Assembly: GCA_036172665.1 (NCBI GenBank) | Contig: CM069870.1 | Span: forward strand, 22,790,001-22,854,000 | Direction of reading: 5' to 3' | Length of the DNA: 64,000 nucleotides | From: Prosopocoilus inquinatus | Lineage: Eukaryota > Arthropoda > Insecta > Coleoptera > Lucanidae | Shown here: positions 24,050 to 34,659 of the stretch, piece by piece | How positions within the stretch are numbered: the first letter of the stretch is position 1 | How the letters are laid out: each line of letters starts with the position of its first letter | Made by a program: the position numbers and the translations under genes | Notes under the pieces: model-generated | What the model was told of the DNA's origin: nothing | Seen by the model: only the letters and a program-made list of their open reading frames with translations | Databases searched by the model: none

Positions 24050-24645
24050 GTATGCGATAAGAGGCAGACATGACCAAGAGAGAAAGCCGCATTCAAAAAT
24101 AAATAAGAAAATGAGCATATGCCAAGAGGAGAGATGGAAAAGAAGCCAAATGATAAAGAATGGAAGCGGGAAAACAAAAGAGAAGATTTGACAGAGGAAT
24201 GAAACTAAAGACTAAAAGAGAGAGGGGAATGATGCAAGAGTTGACAGAACGAGGAAATAAGAAACCCGCATTCAAAAGCAAATAAGAGAACGGGCAGCTG
24301 TTAAGAGGAGCCATGGAAAAAAAGTGAAAAAAGGCCAAATGATCAGGCTGGAAGTGGTAAAATGAAAGAGAAGATTTGACTGAAGAATGATACTAAGGAC
24401 GAAAAGAGAGAGGCGGATGCAACAGTTGAGGAAAATAAGAAACCCGCATTCAAAAGCCAATAAGAGAACGAACAGCAGCTAAAAGGAAGGATGAAAAAGA
24501 GGTGAAAAAAACCAAATGATAAAGATTGGAAGCGGAAAAGCGAAAGAGAAGTTTTGACAGAGGAATGAAACTAAAGATCAGAAGAGAAAGGGGAATGCAA
24601 CAGTTGACAGAACGAGGAAAAAAATAAGAAGCCTTGGAAGAGGAA
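24050..24645. repeat. Purine-rich satellite, ~178-bp unit, three copies and a partial
   Basis: CCGCATTCAAAA recurs at about 24087, 24266 and 24444 (spacing 179 and 178). It is followed in each unit by AATAAGA(G)AA(C)G, CCAAATGAT, GGAAG, AGAGAAGATTTGAC and AGGAATGAAACTAA. A partial fourth unit starts near 24617. The plus strand is almost purely purine, which explains the T-rich reverse-strand frames that look like hydrophobic proteins. Confidence 0.8.
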
Positions 24646-25804
24646 TTCATATCAGATATCATGGCAGCAATTCCAATTCGTACACCATAAATCGTTTGTG
24701 GCCAAGGGGATTTATATTAGCCGAGTGGATATTGAAAAGTAAACGTTACTCAGTGAATTTGAAGTAAAAAAAGTAAAACTGAATAAAAAATTGAAGTAAA
24801 AACTTAAAAATATTAAAACGTTTGTGACCTTTAAAACGCTAACCTGAGATTAAGTCAGGCCAGAGCTGTCCTTTACAGGAATGTTTTTATAATAAACCTA
24901 AAATTATGTTCGCTTTAAACGCATGTGAATAATGGAGTAGTTTAATGTTCGATAAACAATCGTCGAAAATTTCACTTGATGGCGTTGGTGTTGATTGCCG
25001 AACTTCTCAGCGTATTTGTTGTGGTTTCCTTACTTTGCTGTATCTAAATGACCTGTCTTGACCATTTCGTGAAAATAGAAAACAAGAGGGGCTCAAGTTT
25101 AAACCCATGAGGCATTCGTTCACGCATTTGAAGTTGGGAATGAGATTTTGGATTAGAAACCCAACAGACCGCGTTACACAAAAAAAAAATCAAAACCCCA
25201 ACAAGACTGTTACGGTTTATCAGATAGTTTGGTTTCTAATCATTTATTTTTAATTAAATTTAATAAATAACCTAATGTAATCTACCGGAATATTATGTGA
25301 TAGATAAACTTCACTTGTTAAGAAAGTTACTTTTGATGATTTACGTTCATCTATTTTTCTAATACGAAGGCCACCTGCTACCTCTCATCGTGTTGTTTGC
25401 ATAAATTTAAATATTTATTTGCACAGTTTTTAGCGCCAGATGCTTGCTTAGCGAATTAAAAGCAAACGCATTTTCAAGAAATGTTAAAAAAATTAGAGCT
25501 TTCGTATACAGAAAAGTGAGTTCAGAAATGATCGAAGGTAGTTTGAATTTAGCGCGCTGTCACTTTGGTATTTTTCACTTTACAACGTTGGTGTTTTTTA
25601 TTTGAATTTAATTTGAATTGTTAGCAAAAGGGGTTTTTTCGTAAGACTGCGTATTTTTACCACCGTGTATTTTTCATTGGTAAACGAAAAGAAGTCGCAC
25701 AAACATGTAGAAATGGTGAAGTAATAAATAAGTTATCCGTCGTGAGGCCGCCCATGCGGTATGTAGCATGTACCTACCAACTTAAAAAAAAATAATAATA
25801 ATAA
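24646..25804. other. AT-rich spacer, no gene recognised
   Basis: No open frame, RNA gene or element termini can be supported in this stretch. It ends in a short (AAT)n microsatellite that abuts the family A repeat. Confidence 0.5.
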
Positions 25805-26913
25805 TGTTGGCTACATTTTTTTTTGTTCAAATATTATAGACAAACAATATTATCTGAGGACGGAGTTAGAATAAACATTCACTCACCATTGGTTAGGTCT
25901 CTCATTCCTAATGTTCTTTCTTTCTTTTTCGCTTCCCTGACCGCAATAGGCGCTGAATTCCAATTCGATAACGACCATGCAAATTATAAGTAACCCTTTA
26001 GGGTTATCTATTCAGTGAAATGAAACACTACTTACTTACCGGAGCCGTTTTCCCGACCTGCTCCAGCGGCGAATGTAGAAGCTGTAGCTCCATCATGATG
26101 ATATTGGACACAACTCCTCGCACGCTGACTTCTTATCTTCGCATGCATTACCCCCACATTCACCTGTGGATACAAAATCCACCCCTCCCGATGGACATTA
26201 GCAAACCTTGCCTTCCGAACATACGTTCTCATGATCAGTTGATGTCATCGACTGCGCAAGTGTCAAGCATCACTCCGTACCGGTCCAATGACATCATCAT
26301 GTCAGACCTTTCTGGATAGCTCAATGCCATCACCTGGTCAGGAATGCAATCAACCGAATTCCCACTCACAATAAATGCAGAATTACAGCTAATAGCTTTG
26401 CCGGTATCGTGCTCTTCATCGGCGCTGCTTGCACGCCGCGGCAAGAGCCTCGATACCGTATGCTGGTGCACGGTAACATTCTCTGGCCAACGCCCCGGAT
26501 CGCCTCTCGGACAATATTCTGCTACCAGAATATCTCCGCATAATTCATGACTCATGACCCTCAAACCGCATTGCCAATCGTGAGAATGTACCGCCCTAAG
26601 ACTGCTGCCAGAACATACCATCTCAGGTCATATTCTGCAGACACCCTCTCTCTCATGCCCGGCAACACACCACGGTCACCACATATAACACCAGGCCCAT
26701 TCGGCGCCCCATTTACCGACATGTTTCGCCTTCCGCGCTAGCCCTTGGGAGACTGCCGTTCCCCTTCCGTTTTCTTTGCTGCTCAGACTATACACGCCCC
26801 CTTATCATATTACTAAACTAATAACGTAAACAAATATGCTAGTGCTTCAGAGATATCCCGAGAATGCATAAACTTTCATAAATTCTAAACTTCAAAAATA
26901 AATAACTACAACA
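25805..26913 (+). repeat. Solo-LTR-like repeat, family A, copy 2
   Basis: A complete copy of 1,109 bp. It begins TGTTGGCTAC and ends ACTACAACA, so the termini form TGTTG/CAACA inverted ends. Internal landmarks shared with the other copies include TTAAATATTATAGACAA-like sequence, GCTCCAGCGGCGAAT, CCACCCCTCCCGATGGA, and TGCTGGTGCACGGTA. The flanking bases (ATAA left, TTAA right) do not give a clear target-site duplication. No gag/pol-like coding sequence lies next to it. Confidence 0.65.
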
Positions 26914-28016
26914 TTAATAATCTAGCAAGCGGGAAATTCAAACGTCTTTCCATTATTTCTCAACCCACCGTACATTAGTATACAAAGTATAATGTTCTAA
27001 GCGAGACTGTAATGTAATTAATCCAATTAATGATTTACTGGAAGTGTAAGACGCCGAAAAATAAATTTGAATATTTCAAAAATTAGGGAACCCCATAATT
27101 AAAAAAGAAAATAAATATCATTGCGCTCGTAAAGTGTTTCCGAACGCTTCCAATAGATGGAGCTGGTACCAATGCTTTATTTCTACTATTATTTACTACG
27201 CACGGTACAAGAAAATCTGTAATTTGAGACAAATTATTAAATGAAGAAGAAAAAGAATAACAAACAGAAACTTTCTCAACGTAATTTCTTAAGTTCAGAT
27301 TTTTTTTTAATCAGAAATCCAAAAAGTTCAAAAGACTTGCTTAAACAGAAGCAAGATTGCACAATTGAAAATGACAGGAAATCAAAATAATGTGATTGTA
27401 ACGAATTGTTCCTGTTCTATACAAAAGATGGCGCTGTTTTTCATCTACATTATCTACCACGGCCAACTGAATTATGTCATCTACGGCCAATCCAATTCGG
27501 CTAAAAATGTCTTTCAGTAAAGTAAGCTGTGGGGCGTTTCAGCTAGCGCCCTCTCATACTCATTAATTAGGTGTTACCATGGTTACTTCACCGAGGAAGA
27601 CACTTGATTTGATGATTAAATACAACTTTCCAAATAAATGAAAAATTTAAATCACTACAAGTTTAAAACGAAAGCAATTCGGACTTAAGTTGACAAGAGC
27701 AATTCGGACTTAAGTTGACAAGATGTTTTTTTGTTATTTCATAAAATATCACTACAACTTTAAAACAATTAAAAGCAATTCAGACTTAAGTTGATGATAT
27801 GTTTTTTTGTTATTTCATAAAATTACGTCTACTTAAATTTGGCAAAGTTTGTAAAGATTGTAACAAATCACCCTGTATTAAATGATTCTGTTTATCAAAT
27901 GATTTTCCATGAGATTGGTGGACTAATTTAAATTTTGAATAAAAATTACCAAAGAGAAGCCTCGATTCACTAGAAAATTTCATAGGCTTCTCTTTGGTCT
28001 TTGCTTTTTAAACATT
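26914..28016. other. AT-rich spacer with short direct repeats and one hairpin
   Basis: GCAATTCGGACTTAAGTTGA occurs at about 27666 and 27692 and again near 27775, accompanied by ATGTTTTTTTGTTATTTCAT copies. A 15-bp perfect hairpin (ACCAAAGAGAAGCCT at 27948-27962 with its complement at 27984-27998, 21-base loop) follows. No gene recognised. Confidence 0.5.
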
Positions 28017-28324
28017 CTATTTATATAAATTTTTGTTGCAAATCGTTTTTGATTGCAGTGAAAACCTCGAGCAGCCTCTGTACAGCTGTTTCAGCCCTGC
28101 TTGGGGCTTTATCAGCAGAGACGTAGCTCGACATTCGCACTGCAAACAAAAACGACTTGCCCAATTTATTCGCAATTGCGATATAAGAGTGATGAACAGA
28201 TAAAACAGCGACATCTTACGATCGCTTTTTGACCTGACATTGCAGTAGGATAGACAAATTGAAGCGGATTTGCAATGTCAGGTCAAAAAGCGATCGTAAG
28301 ATGTCGCTGTTTTATCTGTTCATC
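28017..28324. mobile_element. Foldback element, family F, copy 1, with perfect 54-bp inverted repeat
   Basis: Two modules are joined. The first (28030-28160) carries a segment also found at 42225-42405 and, inverted, at 42410-42566. Read on the minus strand it contains CTGATAA, an AGCCC/GGGCT stem and GAAAC, a hammerhead-like core with one base lost. The second is a hairpin: 28191-28244 and 28271-28324 are exact reverse complements (54 bp each) separated by 26 bases. The same GAACAGATAAAAC/GCGATCGTAAGATGTC words occur at the edge of copy 2 (42079-42120). No coding capacity. Confidence 0.65.
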
Positions 28325-28749
28325 ATTCTATTTATAGTGAGTAGATTAATCTTTAGGATACGTAGCGTCGTTCCGTCGTTAACTGTTATTGGTTCATTTT
28401 AAATATTTTTCGCAATCGCCAAGACATTCGTAGCGGTGTTGCTAATGTGCGAGTAATTCCTCAAATCGTGAGGAATTCTTTAACGACTGAGAAATTTGTG
28501 CGTTATTTAAAGTTTTGAGGAATAATATTAATCCGTTTAACGAAACATGAGCAGTACGTCCATTTGCGGTAGGCCATGATTTGGTAAAAACTACCTACAG
28601 GATTGCCAGATTGGGCAAAATTCCGCCGTTTGGGCTACATTTTAGATATATTTGTCATTTAAGAATCTTATTTGGGGCCTGATTTGGGCTGTTTTTGTTT
28701 TTGTCTTCAAATATGGCACTCAACAAAATTCCACATTCTGTTATAATGT
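28325..28749. other. Spacer without recognised features
   Basis: Mixed-composition sequence. A short inverted pair (CGAGTAATTCCTCA / GTGAGGAATTC) occurs near 28450-28480. Nothing else can be supported. Confidence 0.4.
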
Positions 28750-29750
28750 TTGAGTACCTATTGTTTTCTTTTGTTTCTGGTTAATATCAATTTTTTTTCT
28801 CTTTCGTTCTTATTTTTATTTTAAGGAAGTTTTGTTTCGTCCTTTTTTTCTTTCTTCTTTTCTTTCTTGAATCGCCATTTTTCATTTATTTATTTTTTTC
28901 TCCTATTGTTTTTTTCTTCTTCTGCTTTTCGCAGTCTTCCCTTTTTAATCGAATTGGTCATCGCATCTTATTGACTCCTTTTTACAGTTATCTTTGATTT
29001 TCAACGAGTTTGTTTTTATCTATTATTTTTATTTATGTTTTATTTATTTCTAAAAACTTCCGTCTAATTTAATTTCACTTCTGTTTTTTTTAAATTTATT
29101 TTATTGCTCTTGCTCTCGTATCTCTCTTTTGCTTATTTTGGTCAAATTGATTTAATTTTGTTGACTGACGCTTTTTTACACTTTAATTTTCGCCTGGAGA
29201 TTCATTTATTTTTTGTTCGTCTTAGTTATCAATTTTCTTTTGTTTTTTCTTCTGTTCTTTATGCTTTCATACTATGGATTTCTCTTTGGCTTTTTCGAAT
29301 CAATCTTTCGCTTTTTATTTACCCTTTTTCGTAAGTTCAGCGTTTTTCATTTGTTTTGTGTCCATCACAGTTGTGATCTTTTGTTTTACGGACTGTATTT
29401 CGTCGTTCACTTTTTTCTTCGTTTTGTTTTTGTCGAATTATTTACGTTCTTTACAGTTTGCTGAACTTGTCGATCTTCTTTTTTTTCGCTTCATGCCTTG
29501 TACTTTATTGCTGTTTTCGTTGCATTTTTCTTTTTTTTTACAAAATATATTTGGTTTTTATTCAATTTGATTGTTGATAATCAAATCAGTGATTTTTTAT
29601 ATGTTTTTGTTTTTCGTTTCATATTATTCGTATTATCCTTGTTCACAATTTTCTATTGTTCCTTTCTATTACTATTTGTAGCAAAAAGAATAGTTCACCT
29701 TGACAACTGTAGAATTAATTACATTTGTATGATTTGTATGATATAGTATG
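28750..29750. repeat. T-rich low-complexity block
   Basis: The plus strand is dominated by T with interspersed CTTCG/TTCTT words. Long hydrophobic open frames (29104-29746 in several frames) are compositional and lack Met context or codon structure. It resembles the T-rich half of 15600-16750, that is, the A-rich satellite family read from the other strand. Confidence 0.45.
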
Positions 29751-30589
29751 ATCATTCCTTTTTGTTTTTATCACCACCGTATTTTATGTTGTTTTATTAT
29801 TACAGAATTTTTTTTTAAAATTATTTCTGCAAATATTTCAATTAATTAGGAGTAATATTTTTTTACACTTCAGAGTTTGTGGTAATTGGGCTACTAAATA
29901 AATTAAATATTACGTCAAAAAATATTAAAAAAAAAACTTTTTCCACTTTAATAGAAAGTAGCCATTTCCTGTGAAACTCTGCCAAATCTGCCAACTTTGT
30001 TTTAAGAAAACGTTAACATCATCTTCATGATATGTGTTAATTTAGATTTGAAGATTTGAAAATATCCATGACACGATCTGTAAACTTTGGAAATAGTCTA
30101 ATAAAGTAAAATAACACTAATCCTTAATTGATCAATCAAGAGGTGCTACTGTACGTGGGAAATTTCATTTTCGCTCTGCTTAATTCTATTTTTAAGCGCC
30201 GTTTTATTTCAGATCTAACAGGTTTTTATTAATACCTTCTAATTTTGTGCGTCTGACCGTTTGGCAACCGCGGACAGGTGTGGAATTCAACGACATAACA
30301 TAAAACTTCCTAAAATTGTCCTTGACATAGTTGCCGGCCGGCGCTGAGAATCAAGCGTTACGTAAGGCCTATTTAAAAATAATAATAGTTCTCGCTTTCT
30401 TTTTCTCTTTTTGTCAACAGGTTTTGCTGCTCTTTCCGCCGCTTTTTCGGTGTTAACTTCTTCGTAATTGCGCAAATTCATTTTAAAATGTCTCCAAAAT
30501 AGAAATCCTTGCGTGAATTTTGTCGGAGCTTTTGGGTCAAATAGTATACCTAATAATAGGGCGTATCTCATTTTGTTTTCTTTCTCTCT

Positions 30590-30960
30590 CCCTCGATGTA
30601 AAACCCACCCCTGATTTACTACTCCGTGCTAGCCCAGTGAATCGTTTTGAATAGTCCAATGCTACCACTAGGTCAGGAACACAACCAAAAAAATTTCTAT
30701 TCACAATGAATACTTCATCGGTGTGGCTGCCACTGCGACAAGTCACAACAATATTGTATGCTGGTGTACGATACTATCCTCCCGCCATACTGGTACCTCT
30801 ACACATTAACACATTAACACCACGTGCCTTTTTTTATCGAGACGTTTCTCCGCATTCACTCGAAGACTGCCCTCCCTTTCCCCGTAATATTTTACATGTT
30901 TTAAGTTACAAGCTAAGGATTCATTTCTTTTAAGTAATTTCGACAGTACATAATAAAATA
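30590..30960 (+). repeat. Diverged relative of solo-LTR family A (fragment)
   Basis: Short islands are shared in order with the family A copies: AAACCCACCCCTG, CAGTGAATCG...CTACCACTAGGTCAGGAA, TTCTATTCACAATGAATAC, CTTCATCGGTGTGGCTGC, and GTATGCTGGTGTACGATAC. Similarity is far lower than between the main copies, so this is an older insertion or a sister family. The stretch 29751-30589 before it holds no gene I can support. Confidence 0.4.
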
Positions 30961-31132
30961 ATTCCTTCTCTTTTTATTAATATTAAGTAATTTTAATTAA
31001 TTGTTGTAAAGCAATTATTTATTTCGCTTTAGAATGTTGGAAAAAATGGATATATTTTCCAACAAAAATCCAATGTCAATACGCTATTATAAATTAGTGC
31101 GTTGTAAGGGTGGCCAAAAGCAAAATGTTGAC

Positions 31133-31205
31133 TGCCGAAACCCGGGATCGAACCGGGGACCTTTAGATCTTCAGTCTAACGCTCTCCCAACTGAGCTATT
31201 TCGGC
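31133..31205 (-). tRNA. tRNA-Phe (anticodon GAA)
   Basis: Read on the minus strand, the 73-base gene folds into a complete cloverleaf. Acceptor GCCGAAA pairs with TTTCGGC and carries an A discriminator. The D arm is GCTC...GAGC within TAGCTCAGTTGGGAGAGC (box A). The anticodon stem TTAGA/TCTAA holds the loop CTGAAGA, anticodon GAA. The T arm CCCGG TTCGATC CCGGG contains box B. There is no intron. A T4 run on the minus strand at 31125-31122, a few bases downstream, is a suitable Pol III terminator. The sequence matches the strongly conserved animal tRNA-Phe, so it looks functional. Confidence 0.97.
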
Positions 31206-31541
31206 TGTGTAATAAGTACTTTGGTGGTAGGTTCAAGTTCACAAGTTGTAATAATATACTGCTATTATTTTTGTGTTATACTTATTCCTATTCATTGTAT
31301 CGTGTAATCATGAAATAATTTTGCGGTCTGGCAGCCTGCAAATATTAAATGTGCGTCTGGTTGCGATATTATTTTCTTTTTTTTTTTGATGTAACTGTGT
31401 TGACAACATTTCTCCATCTTTTTTTCCGTTTTGTTTTCTTTTATTTTTTGATGAACCTTCTATGAACTATGAACATGAAAATGTTTTCTAAGTCCGTTCC
31501 ATTTATTTTTCACTAGATACTTACCATACCTTATTTTTTAA

Positions 31542-31660
31542 TTCGGAGGAGTGCTTTGAAATTTTGGCGCTAAAACCGAGCTTTGTCATCGGTCAATTCC
31601 GGCCATCTACCAAAGACAAAGCTCGCTTTTAGCGCCAAAATTTGAAACTACTCCTCCGAA
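31542..31660. mobile_element. Hairpin MITE, ~119 bp
   Basis: TTCGGAGGAGTGCTTTGAAA, TTTTGGCGCTAAAA and GAGCTTTGTC on the left are mirrored by GACAAAGCTCG, TTTTAGCGCCAAAA and CTCCTCCGAA on the right. The arms are about 45 bp each around a ~25-base loop. The whole element is essentially one stem, typical of a short MITE. Confidence 0.6.
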
Positions 31661-31779
31661 ATAAAACAACAGAGTATAGATATCTACTATTTGAATTCAG
31701 TGCCGTCTTAAGTCAAGTGGTGGCCCCTGACACTTTTGGTTTTGGCGAAAGGTGATACGCTGATCATATATGATGAAAA

Positions 31780-32960
31780 TTTAGGTGCCTATACAGAGAG
31801 ATTCGTAATCGTAATTATTTGATAATAAAATGAAGTTGGTTCTTCTTAACGATCCAGAATAAAATCTAAAAGAACTTGAAAAAATGAATGAAAAATACTG
31901 AAAAGCGTAGTTAAAAAAATCCATATGCAAAAGCGCAATAGGAATCAATAGGAATTAAGAATCAGTTTCGCCATCTCTTGACGAACAGAGAAAACAATCT
32001 AATCTCCTGTAAGAACATTTCGTATTTACCAACACAAACTTACCTACTAACCACGCAGTAATTTAAAACATAAAAACATAAAATCAAGGCATGACAGAAA
32101 TCAAAAATCAGTTGTGCAGTTTCGTAATCGTAATTATTTAACGATAAAATGGACCTGGTCCTTAACCATCAATATTATTGAATGCAGAGTCAAAATTAAA
32201 AGAAGTTGAAAAAATGGAAAAAAAAATAAATAAATACTGAAAAGCATAGTTTAAAAAAAATAAAATGAAAAATCATCTGTATCAAGGCGTGACAGGATTC
32301 AAGAATCAAGTGCGCTATCTCTTAATGAACAGAGAAAACAATTTGAATGTAATTTGTTGCTGTGTTGCTGTTCTTAACGAACTCCGTAATATTGAATGCA
32401 GAATAAAAACTAAAAGATCTTGAAAGAAATGAAGAAAAAATACTGAAAAGCACAGTTAAAAAATAATTATAAAGAAATCTTAATTGATTAAGAATCAGTC
32501 GCGCCGTCTCTTGACGAACAGAGAAAACAATTTCAATCTAATCTCCCGTAATAACATTTCATCTTTATCAAAGAAAACTTTTTTACTAACTTCTCATAGG
32601 CTTTAATTGAAAATGTAAAAAATAGAACTAATTCTTCTCCATTTTCAGACAAGAGATGGAGCTAACAACATGTAATTTAGTAACTTAGTGTTTAAACTGT
32701 TCCAGGAGAATCGAACATTTTTTCTTTCTTCAGATTTTTCTTACTTAAAAAAGAGAGTATTAAAAAAATAGATGTCGTTAGCAGATTGTAAATTACCGTC
32801 AAGCGACTTCGGAAGAATTGAACATTTTTTTGCTTTTTTGTTTCAATTTTTCCTCCATAAAAAAGAGAGAAAGGGTTTATAAATCACATTTTCAGACAAT
32901 AGATGACATTACCAATCTATGAATTAGCATCCCACCGCTTCCGCAAAAATCAAATATTTT
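31780..32960. repeat. Irregular tandem repeats with CGCCATCTCTTGACGAACAG motif
   Basis: CGCCATCTCTTGACGAACAG plus AGAAAACAATCTAATCTCC occurs near 31969, 32313 (variant) and 32502. TCGTAATCGTAATTATTT recurs near 31805 and 32125, and AAATACTGAAAAGC near 31893, 32233 and 32440. Spacing is uneven (about 190-345 bp), indicating deletions within an old array. The downstream part to 32960 carries related AGATG(G)A/CATTTTCAGAC words. No gene. Confidence 0.55.
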
Positions 32961-33319
32961 TTGCTCTTAATAGACTTGATTCCAATTTTTCATTTTTTTG
33001 CGAAGAGTGCTTTGGAAAAACAAAACGTTCTTTTATTGTCAACAAAAGTTTGACAGTTTGATCCTATTTCAATTCAATTGTCATTTAATTTTTGCGCTAG
33101 TTTTATCGCAAAAATGCCTCTTTTAGGTGAAGACCAAAGAGATAATTGGATTTTTGGCAAAAATGTGATATTGAAGCCCATCGTTGTAAAAAGAAAAAAA
33201 AAACGTAATCTCAAAATGTTAAGGTCCAAAGTAGCGTCCATAAGTTGTCGGGTGTTTCTCCGTCATCTTGAAAATTATTGAAAAGGGAATGCCATATTCG
33301 AATTCTCCTTTAAAAAAAT

Positions 33320-34659
33320 TGTAAGACCGGCCGCAAAATTATCAAAACATTTTCTTTTCATTATTATAAAAACATATTAATGCGTATACTTAAATATAAT
33401 TAATCAAACGCTCACCCTTTCCTTCGGCTACTGGGAACCTTCCGCCACCGTCATCGCCCAATGACACATTGCGTTCATGCAACAATAACATGTGTTTACA
33501 ATCATATGCCAAGAGTCAACAGTTATTTACTCACCGGGGACCCCCGGTCCCCAAGGCCACAACGGTCTGCACTTGCTCCACCGACCCTTAAGGTCTATTT
33601 ATAGCTCACACTCGTGCCTCTACCATATCTCTTAATGGTACCAACCTTGGGCCTTCCCAAACTCATTTCTGTTGCTCTCTCATATGTTCCAATTCTCTAA
33701 AATATTATTTCCACAAGCACACTCTACATGCACCGCAGATAGCCTCACTTAAGTACATGCAAACACGCTCTACCCCACGTCTTGGTACTATCCGACCCGT
33801 AGATTCTCTACCACCAATCTACTCTTCCACCAGGTGGTGTGGCATCTCACCACCGGCCTCCACCTGGCACGTAAGGCTGGTGACAATTCCTCGGGGCCGC
33901 CCGCTACATCGGGTCCCCTTGGGATCACCTTGGACCGTGAACAGTACGTCGTTCACTCTCGGCTGCGTTTTTAAACCCTGTTAGTACGATCCCCCTTCGG
34001 GGATGGTTACTCATGCAATGATGTCCCCAACGTCCCAGACGTCCCAGACATCCCGCAACCACCCCCGCCAACATAGTCCAACTAGTCAGCGGTCAAGTGA
34101 TGTAGCACCTGCCACGCCTTGCCGAGCCTAAACCCAGAGGAATCGCTCATTCATACCAAGCAAGAAGTAGATCAAGCTAATTCTCTACATATCATGCAAT
34201 TTGCTATAATATACAACTTATCTCTAAAGCGTACTGCATCTCTCCGGTGTGGCGCACAATATTTCCTAAACACACCCTGTATGTACGGACCCTGTATATA
34301 ATACACGCCGACTATAATCGTACGCAAACATCGCATATCCCGAGCCGCGAACCGCGAGATTGGCCAATAACGCGCTTGCCGTGTCATAATAATTATTCCG
34401 CACGTTTTATGTATTATTAATTATTAATACCCCAAATACTTATTAGCGTGTGCATCGTTTAACAGCATATCAACCACTGCCCCGGCCCTTGGACGAAGCT
34501 ATGTCGCCTCGACCGATTTTGTTTATTATTTACGTTTCTCAAGTGCCATCTCGCATTCCAACCGTCTGGGCTTATATTCGATGCATTTTAGGCGAAACTG
34601 TAATTTCTTAAATTATAGATCCTTTATATTTTATTTACTTAATAAAAATATATCTAACA
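33320..34659 (+). repeat. Solo LTR, family B, copy 1
   Basis: A 1,340-bp block nearly identical to 53468-54797. It starts TGTAAGACCGG and ends ATCTAACA (TG...CA), and is flanked by AAAT on both sides (33316-33319 and 34660-34663), a 4-bp target-site duplication as in Gypsy-type LTR retrotransposons. No gag-pol sequence adjoins it. Internal open frames (33757-33984 and others) are conserved between the copies only because the copies are young; they show no recognisable protein. Confidence 0.8.

Noticed and set aside
26020..26741. Several open frames on both strands in family A repeats
   Set aside because: Frames are broken at different places in each copy and no recognisable protein is encoded; the GC-rich composition merely lowers stop frequency.
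30287..30571. 94-codon minus-strand frame (LLLGILFDPKAPTKFTQGF...)
   Set aside because: Some protein-like character, but no domain, no splice context and overlap with repeat-derived sequence; insufficient evidence for a gene.
31133..31205. CTGAAGA in the tRNA anticodon loop, identical to the hammerhead box seen elsewhere
   Set aside because: It is the normal tRNA-Phe anticodon loop; no adjoining stem II and GAAA box.
31780..32960. Possible CRISPR-like array of spaced repeats
   Set aside because: Repeats are hundreds of bases long, diverged and unevenly spaced, and the genome is eukaryotic; an ordinary degenerate satellite explains it.
33757..33984. 75-codon open frame conserved between 33757-33984 and 53905-54132
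   Set aside because: Both lie at the same position in two young copies of solo LTR family B, so conservation reflects recent duplication, not selection.
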